Positions 34,899 to 46,860 of a stretch of DNA of 64,000 nucleotides are shown one piece after another; within the stretch, counting starts at the first letter, position 1; each line of letters opens with the position of its first letter. Both the position numbers and the translations under genes were made by a program. Below the pieces are notes generated by a model. It was not told the DNA's origin and did no database searches. It saw only the letters and a program-made list of their open reading frames with translations. This stretch comes from Tepidimonas alkaliphilus (GTDB lineage Bacteria > Pseudomonadota > Gammaproteobacteria > Burkholderiales > Burkholderiaceae_C), in contig NZ_VJNB01000008.1 of the NCBI RefSeq assembly GCF_007556595.1, positions 62,001 through 126,000 on the forward strand, given 5' to 3'.

Positions 34899-37289
34899 TG
34901 TTGGGGCCTCGATCGTTGCGTTGGCGGCTGGTGGCAGTGGTGCTGCTGATCCATGCCGTCATGGTGCTGGCGCTGGTGGCGTTGCTGGAGCGCGAAAGCC
35001 GCCTGTTTGCCGAGGAGCAGGTGCAGCGCCGCGCCCGCACATTGGAGGTGGAGCTGCGCGCGGCGCTGGCTGCGCCTATCGTCGCGCGCGATTACGTGAC
35101 GCTGGACGAAATCACGCGCGAGCTGGTGGCGGTGGCCGAGGTGGTCTACCTCAGGGTCGAGGATGTGGATGGCCGCGAGCTGGCCCACGCCACTCGGCTG
35201 AACCCCACCGACGCGGCGCCGGCCACGGTGCGCCACTTTACGGTGGCGCTGGGCGATGCCCGCATCCAACTGGGGCTGGATACCGCTCGCGCCAGCCTGG
35301 CGTGGCATGAATTTGCCCGGGTGGCGGTGATTTGGGTGACGCTGGCCGCAACAGCCGCTACCTTGTTGATTTTGTCGGCGGCCAACCGGCTGGCGCGTCG
35401 GATCGAGCGGCTGAGCCAGGCGGCGGAAGCCTGGACGCGTGGCCAGTGGCAGGTGCAAGCGCCAGCGCGCGCCGACGGCGATGAGCTGCATCGCCTGGGC
35501 CGCACGTTCAACGCCATGGCGCGCGAGATCGCCGAGCGCATCCAAACGCTGGAACGGGCCCGGCAGGAGACGGCGGCTGCGCTGGAGGCCGTGCAGCAAG
35601 AGCGCGCGCGCATGGTGGCCTTGCTGGAGGCGATGGGCACCGGCGTGTTGTTGGTCGATCGCGCCGATCGCGTGGTTTATCTGAACGAGGCGCTGCGGCG
35701 GATGTGGATGATCGACCCGCAAGCGCCGGTGATCGGCGAGCGCGCCAGTGACTTGCTGGCCCGCTCCGGCGGGCGGCTGGCCCAGCCGGATCACTTTTCG
35801 CGCTTGGTGTTGCATGTGCCGGGCACGCAGGAAGTGTCGGACTCCACCGAGCTGACGATGAGCGATGGCCGCATCATCGTGCAGGCGTGTCGTCCGGTGC
35901 GCGACGGCGATGAACGCCTGCTGGGGCGGCTTTGGCTCTATGAAGATGTCACGCAGGAGCGGCGCAACGCCGAACAACTGATTTACCTGGCCGAGCGCGA
36001 CGGGCTGACCGGCCTCTACAACCGGCGCCGCTTTGAGGAGGCGCTGGAGCGCGCCTTGCTGGACGCCAGCCGCCGTCAGTCGCGCTGCGCGCTGATGCTG
36101 TTTGACCTGGACGAGTTCAAGCACCTCAACGACCACTTTGGCCACCGCGCGGGCGATGCGCTGTTGGTGCGCGTGGCCAACGAGCTGTCCACAGTGGTGC
36201 GCCGCAACGAGGTGCTGGCGCGGCTGGGGGGGCGATGAATTTGCGCTGCTGGTGCACGAGGTGGAGCGCATCGAGGAGCTGGAAAACCTGGCTGAGCGCA
36301 TCGTGCGCTCGATTGCCCGCCTGCCGTTTGCCTTCGATGGCCGCTCGCTGCGCATCACCGCCAGCCTTGGCATTGCGGTGTTTCCCGACCACGCCGGCTC
36401 GTTGGCCGAGCTGGTGGCCGCCGCCGACCTGGCGATGTATCACGCCAAGAGCGCCGGCAAAAACGGCTGGCGTCTTTACGATGGTCAAATTGACGCCAGC
36501 GCCATCGAGCGGCTGGGCTGGAGCGAGCGCATCGAGCGCGCGCTGGCGGAGGATCTTTTTGAGCTGCACTTCCAGGGCATCCACGGCCCATGCGGGCGGC
36601 TGTCGCACGTGGAGGCGCTGCTGCGCATGCGCGACCCCGAAAGCGGCCAGCTGGTGTCGCCGCTGCACTTTATCGCGCCGGCGGAAAAAACCGGCCGCAT
36701 CGTCGAAATCGACCGCTGGGTGGTGGGGGCGGCCGTGCGGCTGCTGGCGCAACACCCCGAGCTGCCGGCCGTGGCGGTCAACGTCTCGGGGCGCACGCTG
36801 GCGGAGGTGCGCTTCCCGACGTTTGTGTTGGACACGCTCAAGCACCATGGCGTGGCCCCGCAGCGTCTGCTGTTGGAGGTGACCGAAACCACCGCGATCT
36901 CGGACATGCACGACGCCAACCGGCTGCTCGACGTGATGCGCCCAGCCGGCTGCCGGGTTTGCCTGGACGACTTCGGCGCTGGCTTTTCGTCGTTTTCGTA
37001 TTTGAAGCACCTGCCTGCCGACGTCATCAAAATCGACGGTCAGTTCGTGCGCAACGTGGCCGACAGCCGTGAAGACCGGCTGCTGGTGCAGGCTATCGTC
37101 AACGTGGCCCGCGGTCTGGGCAAATCAACGATCGCCGAATTTGTCGAAGACGAGCGCACCTTGCGCACCTTGGCGGAGCTGGGTGTGGAAGCCTTTCAAG
37201 GCTACCACTTCTCCAAGCCGACGCCGCTGCTGCCACCCTTGCTGCAGCAGCACGGGGTGTTGGCCCACCCGCTGGTGGGCTCGGTCTAG
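34895..37289 (+). pseudogene. PAS-GGDEF-EAL c-di-GMP protein, frameshifted at the GGDEF motif
   Basis: Two frames together encode about 797 residues: signal-anchor helix, periplasmic sensor, second helix (about 150-170), HAMP, PAS (GTGVLLVDRADRVVYLNEAL), GGDEF, EAL. The first frame stops at 36236-36238 just after LARLGG. The +1-shifted frame continues GGDEFALLVHEVERI through EAL (VEALLRM, NVSG, TETTAI, DDFGAGFSSFSYLKHLPADVIKIDG, FQGYHFSKP) to 37289. The break lies in a run of seven G (36226-36232) where six would restore the frame. It may be a sequencing or assembly error, a real disruption, or a slippage switch. The start ATG overlaps the binding-protein stop. Confidence 0.85.
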
Positions 37290-38335
37290 GCGTCGGCGGT
37301 CATGGTGGCGGCTTTGTCGGCCTCCGAGGTGAACGCATCGGCGTAGAACGCCTCGGCGGGCAAGCCCGCGGCGACGTAGTCCCGGCGGGCCGACTCCACC
37401 ACCACCGGCGCGCCGCAGGCATAGACCTCAAAGCCGGACAAATCTGGATGGTCTTGCAGCACCGCCAGGTGCACAAACCCAGTTCGCCCTTGCCAGCCAT
37501 CCTGCGGCAGCGCGTCCGACACCACCGGCACGTAAGTCAGGTTGGCCATGTCCCGGGCCAGCGCGCGGATCCACTCGTCTTGGTAGAGGTCGTGCGGGCG
37601 CCGACCGCCCCAATAAAGCCACGTCGGGCGCGTGATGCCGGCGTGCTGCATGTGCTGCAGGATGGCTTTGATCGGCGCAAAGCCCGTGCCCGAGGCCAGC
37701 AGGATGATGGGTTTGTCGGCATCCTCGCGCAGAAAGAAGCTGCCGAACGGCCCCTCGATGCGCAGGATCTCCTTTTCCTTCATGCCGCCGAAGACGTGGT
37801 CGGTGAACTTGCCGCCTGGCATGTGGCGGATGTGCAGCTCCAGCTGCGGCGGCTCGGCGACGACGTGCGGCGCGGTGGCCATCGAGTAGGCGCGGCGACT
37901 GCCGTCGCGCAGCAGGAACTCGACATACTGCCCGGCGCGATACAAAAAAGGCTCCGTGGCCGGCAGCTGCAGCCGCACGATCATCACATCCGGCGCGGCG
38001 CGCTGCAGCGTCAGCACGCGCACCGGCAGCTTTTTGATCGGCAGGGCTCCCGCTTCCGTCACCTGGCGGGATTCGATCACCACGTCGCTGTGCGCGGTGG
38101 CGCAGCAGGTCAGGATCAGGCCGGCGGCCTCTTCCTCGTCGGACAGCGCCTTGGCCTGGTGCGGGCCGTGCGTGACAGCGCCGGCGAGCTTGCGGCACTT
38201 GCACGAGCCGCAGGCGCCGTCCTTGCAGCCGTAAGGCAGGCCAATGCCCTGGCGGATGGCGGCGGCCAGCAAGGTCTCGTGTTCGGTCGCGGTGAAGGTG
38301 CGGCCGCTGGGTTGGACGGTGATGGTGAATGTCAT
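37286..38335 (-). CDS. Ferredoxin-dependent NAD(P)H flavin reductase (CDP-6-deoxy-glucoseen reductase-like)
   Basis: A 349-residue oxidoreductase. The N-terminal plant-type 2Fe-2S domain has CKDGACGSCKC and the fourth Cys in LILTCCA. The FAD domain has RAYSMATAP (RxYS), and the NAD domain has LASGTGFAPIKAILQ and YACGAPVVVESARRDY. Burkholderiales homologues are named CDP-6-deoxy-delta-3,4-glucoseen reductase after AscD, but no deoxysugar genes are near. It more probably supplies electrons to an oxygenase or other partner. Convergent with the GGDEF/EAL gene, stops overlapping in CTAG. Confidence 0.88.
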   Translation of the reverse strand: MTFTITVQPSGRTFTATEHETLLAAAIRQGIGLPYGCKDGACGSCKCRKLAGAVTHGPHQAKALSDEEEAAGLILTCCATAHSDVVIESRQVTEAGALPIKKLPVRVLTLQRAAPDVMIVRLQLPATEPFLYRAGQYVEFLLRDGSRRAYSMATAPHVVAEPPQLELHIRHMPGGKFTDHVFGGMKEKEILRIEGPFGSFFLREDADKPIILLASGTGFAPIKAILQHMQHAGITRPTWLYWGGRRPHDLYQDEWIRALARDMANLTYVPVVSDALPQDGWQGRTGFVHLAVLQDHPDLSGFEVYACGAPVVVESARRDYVAAGLPAEAFYADAFTSEADKAATMTADA

Positions 38336-38436
38336 ACTTACGGGGATGCCGTGCGGGTCGGGAAACAGCGCTTGCGATTGTCGCAAATCGGCGCGATGCC
38401 CGGCTCGGCTCGGCGTATGGATCGCTGGGAGTCCGC

Positions 38437-39384
38437 ATGAACGCAGTAGGTGGCGCCAAGCCGGCGCGTTTTCGGCGCGCGCGGGTGTTGATCGTCGGTT
38501 GCGGCGATGTCGGCTTGCGCGTCGTGCGCAGGCTGGCCGGGCGCGTGCGGCTGCTGGCGCTGACTTCCACGCCGGCGCGGGCGCCGATGCTGCGCGCGCA
38601 CGGGGTGACGCCGCTGGCGGGCAATTTGGACGAGCCAGCCAGCCTGCGCCGACTGGCCGGCCTGGCCGCCCGGGTGCTGCACCTGGCGCCGCCCCCTGCG
38701 GATGAGGCGCAGCGCCGCGACGATCCACGCTCGCGCGCGCTGGCGCAAGCGTTGGCGCGCCGCACCCCGCCACGGGTGCTGGTCTATGGCTCCACCAGCG
38801 GGGTTTATGGCGACTGCGGCGGGGCCTGGGTCGAGGAGACCCGCCCCCCGCGCCCGCAAACGCCGCGCGCCTGGCGGCGGCTGCACGCGGAGCAGACCTG
38901 GCGGCTGTGGGGGCGGCGCACCGGCGCGCGCGTCACGGTGTTGCGCATCCCGGGTATTTACGCGCCCGATCGAGCCGGGGGGCTGCGCGAGCGTCTGCTG
39001 CGCGGCACCCCTGCGCTGCGCCCGCAAGACGATGTGGTGACCAACCATATCCACGCCGACGATTTGGCCCGCGCCTGCCTGCGCGCGCTGTGGTTGGGCC
39101 GGGCGCAGCGGGTGTTGCACATCGTGGACGACGCGGCTTGCCCGTCCGGCGAAGCGCTGGACCGCGTGGCAGACTTGCTCGGTTTGCCCCGCCCGCCGCG
39201 TATCACCCGTGAGCAGGCCGCCGATCAGCTGCCTGCGCCGACGCTGTCGTTTATGCGGGAGTCCCGCCGGCTGCGCAACGATCGCATGAAGCGGGAGCTG
39301 CGGCTGCGCTTGCGTTACCCCACGGTGATGGAGGGCTGGGCTCAGGCGGCGGCGAGCTGGTCGCGCACCAGCCACAGCGAGTAG
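38437..39384 (+). CDS. NAD(P)-dependent epimerase/dehydratase-like (extended SDR) protein
   Basis: A 315-residue Rossmann protein. The cofactor loop is VLIVGCGDVGLRVVRRLAG (GxGxxG-like). The active region is LVYGSTSGVYGDCGGAWVEE, and a short WRRLHAEQ replaces the canonical YxxxK, so classical epimerase catalysis is doubtful. Close to the YeeZ/SDR a-type proteins common in proteobacteria. VTNHIHADDLARACLRAL and the C-terminal SRRLRNDRMKRELRLRLRYPTVMEG fit that group. The last 43 bp overlap the convergent antiporter gene. Confidence 0.84.
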   Translation: MNAVGGAKPARFRRARVLIVGCGDVGLRVVRRLAGRVRLLALTSTPARAPMLRAHGVTPLAGNLDEPASLRRLAGLAARVLHLAPPPADEAQRRDDPRSRALAQALARRTPPRVLVYGSTSGVYGDCGGAWVEETRPPRPQTPRAWRRLHAEQTWRLWGRRTGARVTVLRIPGIYAPDRAGGLRERLLRGTPALRPQDDVVTNHIHADDLARACLRALWLGRAQRVLHIVDDAACPSGEALDRVADLLGLPRPPRITREQAADQLPAPTLSFMRESRRLRNDRMKRELRLRLRYPTVMEGWAQAAASWSRTSHSE

Positions 39385-40325
39385 CCGACGTAGCCGGCGA
39401 TCAGCAGCGCGCCCTCGGCACGGTTGATGCGCCCGGGGCGGCTGCGCCAGCCCCAGCCGAGCACGAACAGCGCCAGCGTGAAGGCCGCCATCACCGGCAG
39501 GTCGCGGCTCAGCAGCGCCGCCTCGGCCTGCATCGGCGCGATCGCGCCGGCCAGCCCCACCACCGCCAGCGTGTTGAACAAGTTGGAGCCGAGCACGTTG
39601 CCCAGCGCCAGGTCATGTTCACCCTTGCGCGCCGCTGCAATCGAAGAAGCCAGCTCCGGCAGCGAGGTGCCGATGGCCACGATCGTCAGTCCAATGACAA
39701 GGTCGCTGACGCCCAGCGCCTGCGCCACCGTGACCGCGCCCCACACCAGCGCGCGGGAACTGGCCACCAGCAGCGCAAGCCCCAGCGCCAGCTCGACCCA
39801 GGCGCGCGCAATCGGCATCGGATGCGCCTGCAGCTCGGCCTCGGTCTCGGCAGCCAGCGGGTCGGCGCCGTTGCGCATGCCTTGCCAGATCGACCACGCC
39901 ATCAGCGCCGCAAACACCGCCAGCATCAGCCCGGCTTCGGCGCGCGTGATCGTCAAGTCCCAGGCCAGCCACAGGGCCAGCGCGGTCACGGCGGTGAGGA
40001 TTGGCAGCTCCTGTCGCAGCACCTGCGACTGCACGGCGATGGGGCTGATCAGCGCGGTCAGGCCGAGGATGATGCCGATGTTGGCAATGTTGGAGCCGAA
40101 AGCATTGCCCAGCGCGATGCCAGGGTTGCCTTCCAGCGCCGACAGCACCGACACCGCCAGCTCCGGCGCCGAGGTGCCAAACCCGATGATGACCGCGCCG
40201 ATCAGCAGCGGCGGCAGGTTGAAATGGCGCGCGATCGCCGCCGCCGCCGCCACAAAGCGATCCGCCGACCAGACCAACACCGCCAAGCCAGCCACGATGG
40301 CCAGCGGCGCCATCCAAACGTCCAT
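39342..40325 (-). CDS. Calcium/sodium antiporter (CaCA, YrbG-like)
   Basis: A 327-residue inner-membrane exchanger with ten helices. It has the two alpha repeats of the CaCA superfamily: GFGTSAPELAVSVLSALEGNPGIALGNAFGSNIANIGIILG and IVAIGTSLPELASSIAAARKGEHDLALGNVLGSNLFNTLAVVG. The paired acidic GTS-PEL residues coordinate cations. The ATG at 40325 (MDVWMAPLAIVAG) is preferred over an upstream TTG. Cation preference (Ca or K) is not predictable. Confidence 0.93.
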   Translation of the reverse strand: MDVWMAPLAIVAGLAVLVWSADRFVAAAAAIARHFNLPPLLIGAVIIGFGTSAPELAVSVLSALEGNPGIALGNAFGSNIANIGIILGLTALISPIAVQSQVLRQELPILTAVTALALWLAWDLTITRAEAGLMLAVFAALMAWSIWQGMRNGADPLAAETEAELQAHPMPIARAWVELALGLALLVASSRALVWGAVTVAQALGVSDLVIGLTIVAIGTSLPELASSIAAARKGEHDLALGNVLGSNLFNTLAVVGLAGAIAPMQAEAALLSRDLPVMAAFTLALFVLGWGWRSRPGRINRAEGALLIAGYVGYSLWLVRDQLAAA

Positions 40326-40481
40326 GCCAGTTCCAAACAAACGAGCGTTGAGAAGCTGCCGCGCAGTCTAGCATCGGGCCCGATCGGCACGCATGACCGC
40401 GCCGCGTTTCGCGGGTAAACTGGTTAAGGCGGCGCGGGCTGCGCGCTGCCAGTGCCAACACAACAAGAGGAGGAAAAAGCG

Positions 40482-41303
40482 GTGGAAACCTTGGCATGGA
40501 TACTCAAGTTGTTGCTGCTGGCAGCGCTGGCGCTGCTCATCAAAGTGGTGCTGGATTACAACACCTTGCGGCGCATGTCCGAAGCCATCAGCGAAGCGTG
40601 GTCCAACATCCAGGTGGCGCTGCGCAAGCAAATTTCGCTGGTCAACCAGCTCATCGAGGTGGTGCGCCAGTATCAAGAGGCGGAAAAGCTGGTCATGCTG
40701 CAAGTCACCGAAAGCGACCGCACGATGGCCGAGATGTCCAGCCTTCACCAGCAAACCGGCCTGATCCTGGCGGCGGCGTCCAACCTGGCGCAGCGTTACC
40801 CTGACCTGAAAGCCAACCAGCAATACCAGCGGCTGATCGACAGCATCCAAGAGTGCGAAACCGAGCTGACGCAGCGTCGCCACGCCTACAACGCCAACGT
40901 CAAGGACTACAACACGAAGCGCAGCGCATTGCCTACGGTTTTTTGGGCCAGCGCGCTGGGCTTTCGGGAGGCGCCCTATCTGTCGTTCGATGGCCAGAAT
41001 GTGGTGGTGGACATCCACAAACTGGAAAACTTTGCCTCGGACGTGGATGCGCAGCGCGTGCACGAGCTGTTGGGTCGCGCCAAGGACGCTGCCTTGCGAG
41101 CCGGGGACAAAGCCTTGGACACCGGCGCTCAGTTGGCTCGCAAGACCATGCAAACGATTCAGGCTGCCGTCAGCGACGTGGCGTCCAGCCCCAACACGAC
41201 GACCCCGGATCGTTCAGCCCCGTCTTCTGCCGCTGCCTCGGAGCATCAGGTTGTTGAGGCTTCGGCGTCAGCCAGCTCTTCCGGCCGTCCGCAAGACCGT
41301 TAA
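40482..41303 (+). CDS. lemA: LemA family protein
   Basis: A 273-residue protein with an N-terminal membrane anchor (WILKLLLLAALALLIKVVLDYN) and an extended helical LemA domain (about residues 25-185: NTLRRMSEAISEAWSNIQVALRKQISLVNQLIEVVRQY, AYNANVKDYNTKRSALP). A Ser/Ala-rich low-complexity tail from about residue 235 follows. LemA proteins are of unknown function, often linked to stress or envelope. The GTG start is decided by AAGAGGAGGAAAAAGCG directly upstream. No partner such as an M48 peptidase or TPM protein lies next to it. Confidence 0.9.
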   Translation: METLAWILKLLLLAALALLIKVVLDYNTLRRMSEAISEAWSNIQVALRKQISLVNQLIEVVRQYQEAEKLVMLQVTESDRTMAEMSSLHQQTGLILAAASNLAQRYPDLKANQQYQRLIDSIQECETELTQRRHAYNANVKDYNTKRSALPTVFWASALGFREAPYLSFDGQNVVVDIHKLENFASDVDAQRVHELLGRAKDAALRAGDKALDTGAQLARKTMQTIQAAVSDVASSPNTTTPDRSAPSSAAASEHQVVEASASASSSGRPQDR

Positions 41304-41408
41304 ACGCAGTTCAATGCAGGACGCCGAGTCGGCAGCCGCGCGCTGTAGGCAGCTTGCGCTTGACGCGGCCTCAGTGACCGCATTGACGCAGCCGCTGTTG
41401 GATGGATC

Positions 41409-41495
41409 TGGTGCCGGAAGCCGGACTCGAACCGGCACGGTGTCGCCACCGGCAGATTTTGAATCTGCTGCGTCTACCAATTTCGCCACTCCGGC
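41409..41495 (-). tRNA. tRNA-Leu (CAA anticodon)
   Basis: An 87-nt class II tRNA. A 7-bp acceptor stem GCCGGAG/TTCCGGC is followed by encoded ACCA. The D arm contains AAATTGGTAGAC. The anticodon arm is GCAGA-TTCAAAA-TCTGC giving anticodon CAA, a long variable arm holds GGTGGCGACACC, and the T loop is GTTCGAGTC. It reads UUG codons and is a predicted substrate of TrmL encoded at 21.5 kb. Confidence 0.97.
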
Positions 41496-41609
41496 ATCGG
41501 GGGCAGGCGTTGCGCACTGTCTCCGAAGGCAAAATTATGGCACAGTCTTGACAAGCTTCCCCGGCTGGTGTGCGGGGGTAGGGATCCCGGCCCTGGCTGA
41601 GTTGACGCC

Positions 41610-42569
41610 ATGAATTCGAATCGGTCACAGTCCAACAACCCTCGCCCCGGCCAGCGTCGCCGTCTGCCGCGTTATCCGACGATCGAAGACGCGGTGGGGC
41701 GCACCCCTCTGGTGGCGTTGCAGCGCATTGGCGAGCCGGACAACCGCGCGCGCGGCAACGTGGTGCTGGCCAAGCTGGAGGGCCACAACCCGGCTGGCTC
41801 GGTCAAGGATCGACCGGCGTTGTCGATGATCCGCCGCGCCGAGGAGCGCGGCGAAATTCGCCCCGGTGACACGCTGATCGAAGCCACCAGCGGCAACACT
41901 GGCATTGCGCTGGCGATGGCCGCGGCCATCCGCGGCTACCGCATGGTGCTGATCATGCCGGAGGACCTCTCGATCGAGCGCGCGCAGACGATGAAGGCGT
42001 TCGGCGCCGAGCTGATCCTCACGCCCAAGAGCGGCGGCATGGAATACGCGCGCGACCTGGCCGAGAAAATGCAGCGCGAGGGCAAGGGCAAAGTGCTCGA
42101 TCAATTTGCCAACCCGGACAACCCGCGCATCCATTATGAGACCACCGGCCCGGAGATTTGGGCCCAGACGCGGGGTCGGATCACCCATTTTGTCAGCGCG
42201 ATGGGCACCACCGGCACCATCACGGGGGTGAGCCGCTTCCTGAAGGAAAAGAACCCGGCGATCCGCGTGATCGGCGCGCAGCCCAGCGAAGGCTCGCGCA
42301 TCCCTGGCATCCGCAAATGGCCGCCGGAGTACCTGCCGAAGATCTACGACCCCGCCGGCGTGGACGAGCTGGTGTATGTCAGCCAGGCCGACGCGGAGGC
42401 GATGTGCCGCCGCCTGGCGCGCGAGGAGGGGATCTTCGCCGGCATCTCGGCGGCGGGGGCATGCTGGGTGGCGCAGCAGGTGGCCGCGCAGGTGGACAAC
42501 GCCACCATCGTGTTTGTGGTCTGCGACCGAGGCGACCGATACCTCTCGACGGGCGTCTTTCCAGCCTGA
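41610..42569 (+). CDS. cysM: Cysteine synthase B (CysM)
   Basis: A 319-residue fold-type II PLP enzyme making cysteine from O-acetylserine with sulfide or thiosulfate. The PLP Lys is in NPAGSVKDRPALSMI. The substrate loop is TSGNTGIALAMAAAIRGY, the phosphate loop is SAMGTTGTITGVSRFL, and the GISAAGACW end motif is present. The CysM rather than CysK assignment rests on the VKDRPALSMI helix and the basic loop RIPGIRKWPPEYLPKIYD. The start MNSNRSQ is the first ATG; the first 15 residues are a basic extension. Divergent from tRNA-Leu; 76 bp before tusA. Confidence 0.95.
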   Translation: MNSNRSQSNNPRPGQRRRLPRYPTIEDAVGRTPLVALQRIGEPDNRARGNVVLAKLEGHNPAGSVKDRPALSMIRRAEERGEIRPGDTLIEATSGNTGIALAMAAAIRGYRMVLIMPEDLSIERAQTMKAFGAELILTPKSGGMEYARDLAEKMQREGKGKVLDQFANPDNPRIHYETTGPEIWAQTRGRITHFVSAMGTTGTITGVSRFLKEKNPAIRVIGAQPSEGSRIPGIRKWPPEYLPKIYDPAGVDELVYVSQADAEAMCRRLAREEGIFAGISAAGACWVAQQVAAQVDNATIVFVVCDRGDRYLSTGVFPA

Positions 42570-42645
42570 GCGGCGGCCATAGAGGGCTGGCAGGACGGAT
42601 CAAGGGCCGGCTGCTTACAATCGCAAGTTTTCAAAAACCAAGCCG

Positions 42646-42879
42646 ATGACCATGCAGATCGACCGTGAACTGGATGCGCGCGGGTTGAACTGCCCGCTGC
42701 CGATTTTGAAAGCCAAAAAAGCGCTGGCCGAGATGACCAGCGGCCAGGTTCTTAAGGTGATCGCCACCGACGCCGGCTCGGTGCGGGACTTTCAGGCGTT
42801 TGCGCGCCAAACCGGCAACGAGCTGTTGCACCAGGAGTCGGTGGGCGGCGAGCACATTTCGATTTTGAAGCGCCGTTAG
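42646..42879 (+). CDS. tusA: TusA-family sulfurtransferase
   Basis: A 77-residue sulfur carrier. The active Cys lies in the family CPxP motif (ARGLNCPLPILKAKKALAEM), followed by GQVLKVIATDAGSVRDFQAFARQTGNELL. TusA relays persulfide sulfur for tRNA thiolation and, in sulfur oxidisers, for cytoplasmic sulfur transfer. It has no rhodanese or DsrE partner nearby, but the window ends in a sox locus. A 9-bp hairpin follows its stop. Confidence 0.93.
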   Translation: MTMQIDRELDARGLNCPLPILKAKKALAEMTSGQVLKVIATDAGSVRDFQAFARQTGNELLHQESVGGEHISILKRR

Positions 42880-42885
42880 GCCGCA

Positions 42886-42908
42886 GGCGGGAACGTGGCG
42901 TTCCCGCC
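42886..42908 (+). terminator. Hairpin between convergent tusA and valS
   Basis: A perfect 9-bp stem GGCGGGAAC / GTTCCCGCC with loop GTGGC, 6 bp after the tusA stop and 30 bp from the convergent valS stop. It has no T run on either side, so it could be a rho-assisted or bidirectional transcript end. Confidence 0.45.
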
Positions 42909-42938
42909 GCTGGGTTGCCCGCACTGCGGCGGGGCCAT

Positions 42939-45902
<2,964 letters not shown>

Positions 45903-46054
45903 GGCGTTCGAGCGGGCAGGAATCCAACAAGGGCAGGGCGGGCCATTCGGCCCCCAAGCTTGCCAACAAAAACCTTCGATTGTAGGCAGCAGGCTGGCGG
46001 CCACAGCAACGCGGCCTCGCGCAGGGCTTATCATCGGTTGCGGAGGCTTGCGCA

Positions 46055-46828
46055 ATGTTGCTGGTTCTATCCCCTGCCAAGGCGCTGGATTATGAGACGC
46101 CGCCCACCACCCCAGTGGCCACGCAGCCGTTGTTTGTCGAGCAGGCTGCGGAGCTGATCGCCATCCTGCGGCAAAAGTCGCCGCAGGAGGTGGCCGAGTT
46201 GATGGACTTGAGCGACGCGCTGGCGCAGCTCAACGTGGCGCGCTACCAGGCGTGGCAGCCGCAGTTCGGCCCGCACAACAGCAAGCAAGCGATCCTGGCG
46301 TTCAACGGCGACGTCTATGAGGGGCTGGACGCGCGCAGCCTGGGGCCGGACGACCTCGACTGGCTGCAGCGCCACGTGTGCATCCTGAGCGGCCTCTATG
46401 GCGTGCTGCGCCCGCTGGACTGGATGCAGCCGTATCGGCTGGAGATGGGCACGCGCTTGAGCACGCCGCGCGGACGCAACCTCTACCAGTTCTGGGGCCC
46501 GCGCATCGCCGAGTACCTGTCGCAGCGCGCCGCCGAGGACGACGGCCTCATCGTCAACCTCGCCAGCGAGGAGTACTTCAAGGCCGTCGATCCGAAGGCG
46601 CTGCGCGCGCGCGTCGTCACCTGCGTGTTCGAGGAGCGGCGCGGCAGCGGCTACAAGGTCATCAGCTTTCTGGCCAAGCGCGCGCGCGGCCTGATGACGC
46701 GTTGGGCGGCGCTGCACCGCGCCGCCGACGTCGAGACGCTGCAAGGCTTCGACAGCGAGGGCTACCGCTACGCGCCGCAAGCCTCCACGCCCGAGCGGCT
46801 GGTGTTCCGGCGCGACGAGCGCGGCTGA
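46055..46828 (+). CDS. yaaA: Peroxide stress protein YaaA
   Basis: A 257-residue member of the YaaA/DUF328 family that lowers free iron and DNA damage during peroxide stress. It shows [14 protein letters not shown] at the N-terminus, [42 protein letters not shown], and [14 protein letters not shown]. It opens a run of three closely spaced plus-strand genes. No OxyR box was recognised upstream. Confidence 0.95.
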   Translation: MLLVLSPAKALDYETPPTTPVATQPLFVEQAAELIAILRQKSPQEVAELMDLSDALAQLNVARYQAWQPQFGPHNSKQAILAFNGDVYEGLDARSLGPDDLDWLQRHVCILSGLYGVLRPLDWMQPYRLEMGTRLSTPRGRNLYQFWGPRIAEYLSQRAAEDDGLIVNLASEEYFKAVDPKALRARVVTCVFEERRGSGYKVISFLAKRARGLMTRWAALHRAADVETLQGFDSEGYRYAPQASTPERLVFRRDERG

Positions 46829-46860
46829 AAGCGGCGTGCCGCGCGCTACACTGCGGCGCG

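Noticed and set aside
38437-39384. Sugar nucleotide pathway formed by the glucoseen-reductase-like gene and the epimerase-like gene
   Set aside because: The epimerase lacks a clear YxxxK and no nucleotidyltransferase or dehydratase is nearby; the names come from distant homology.
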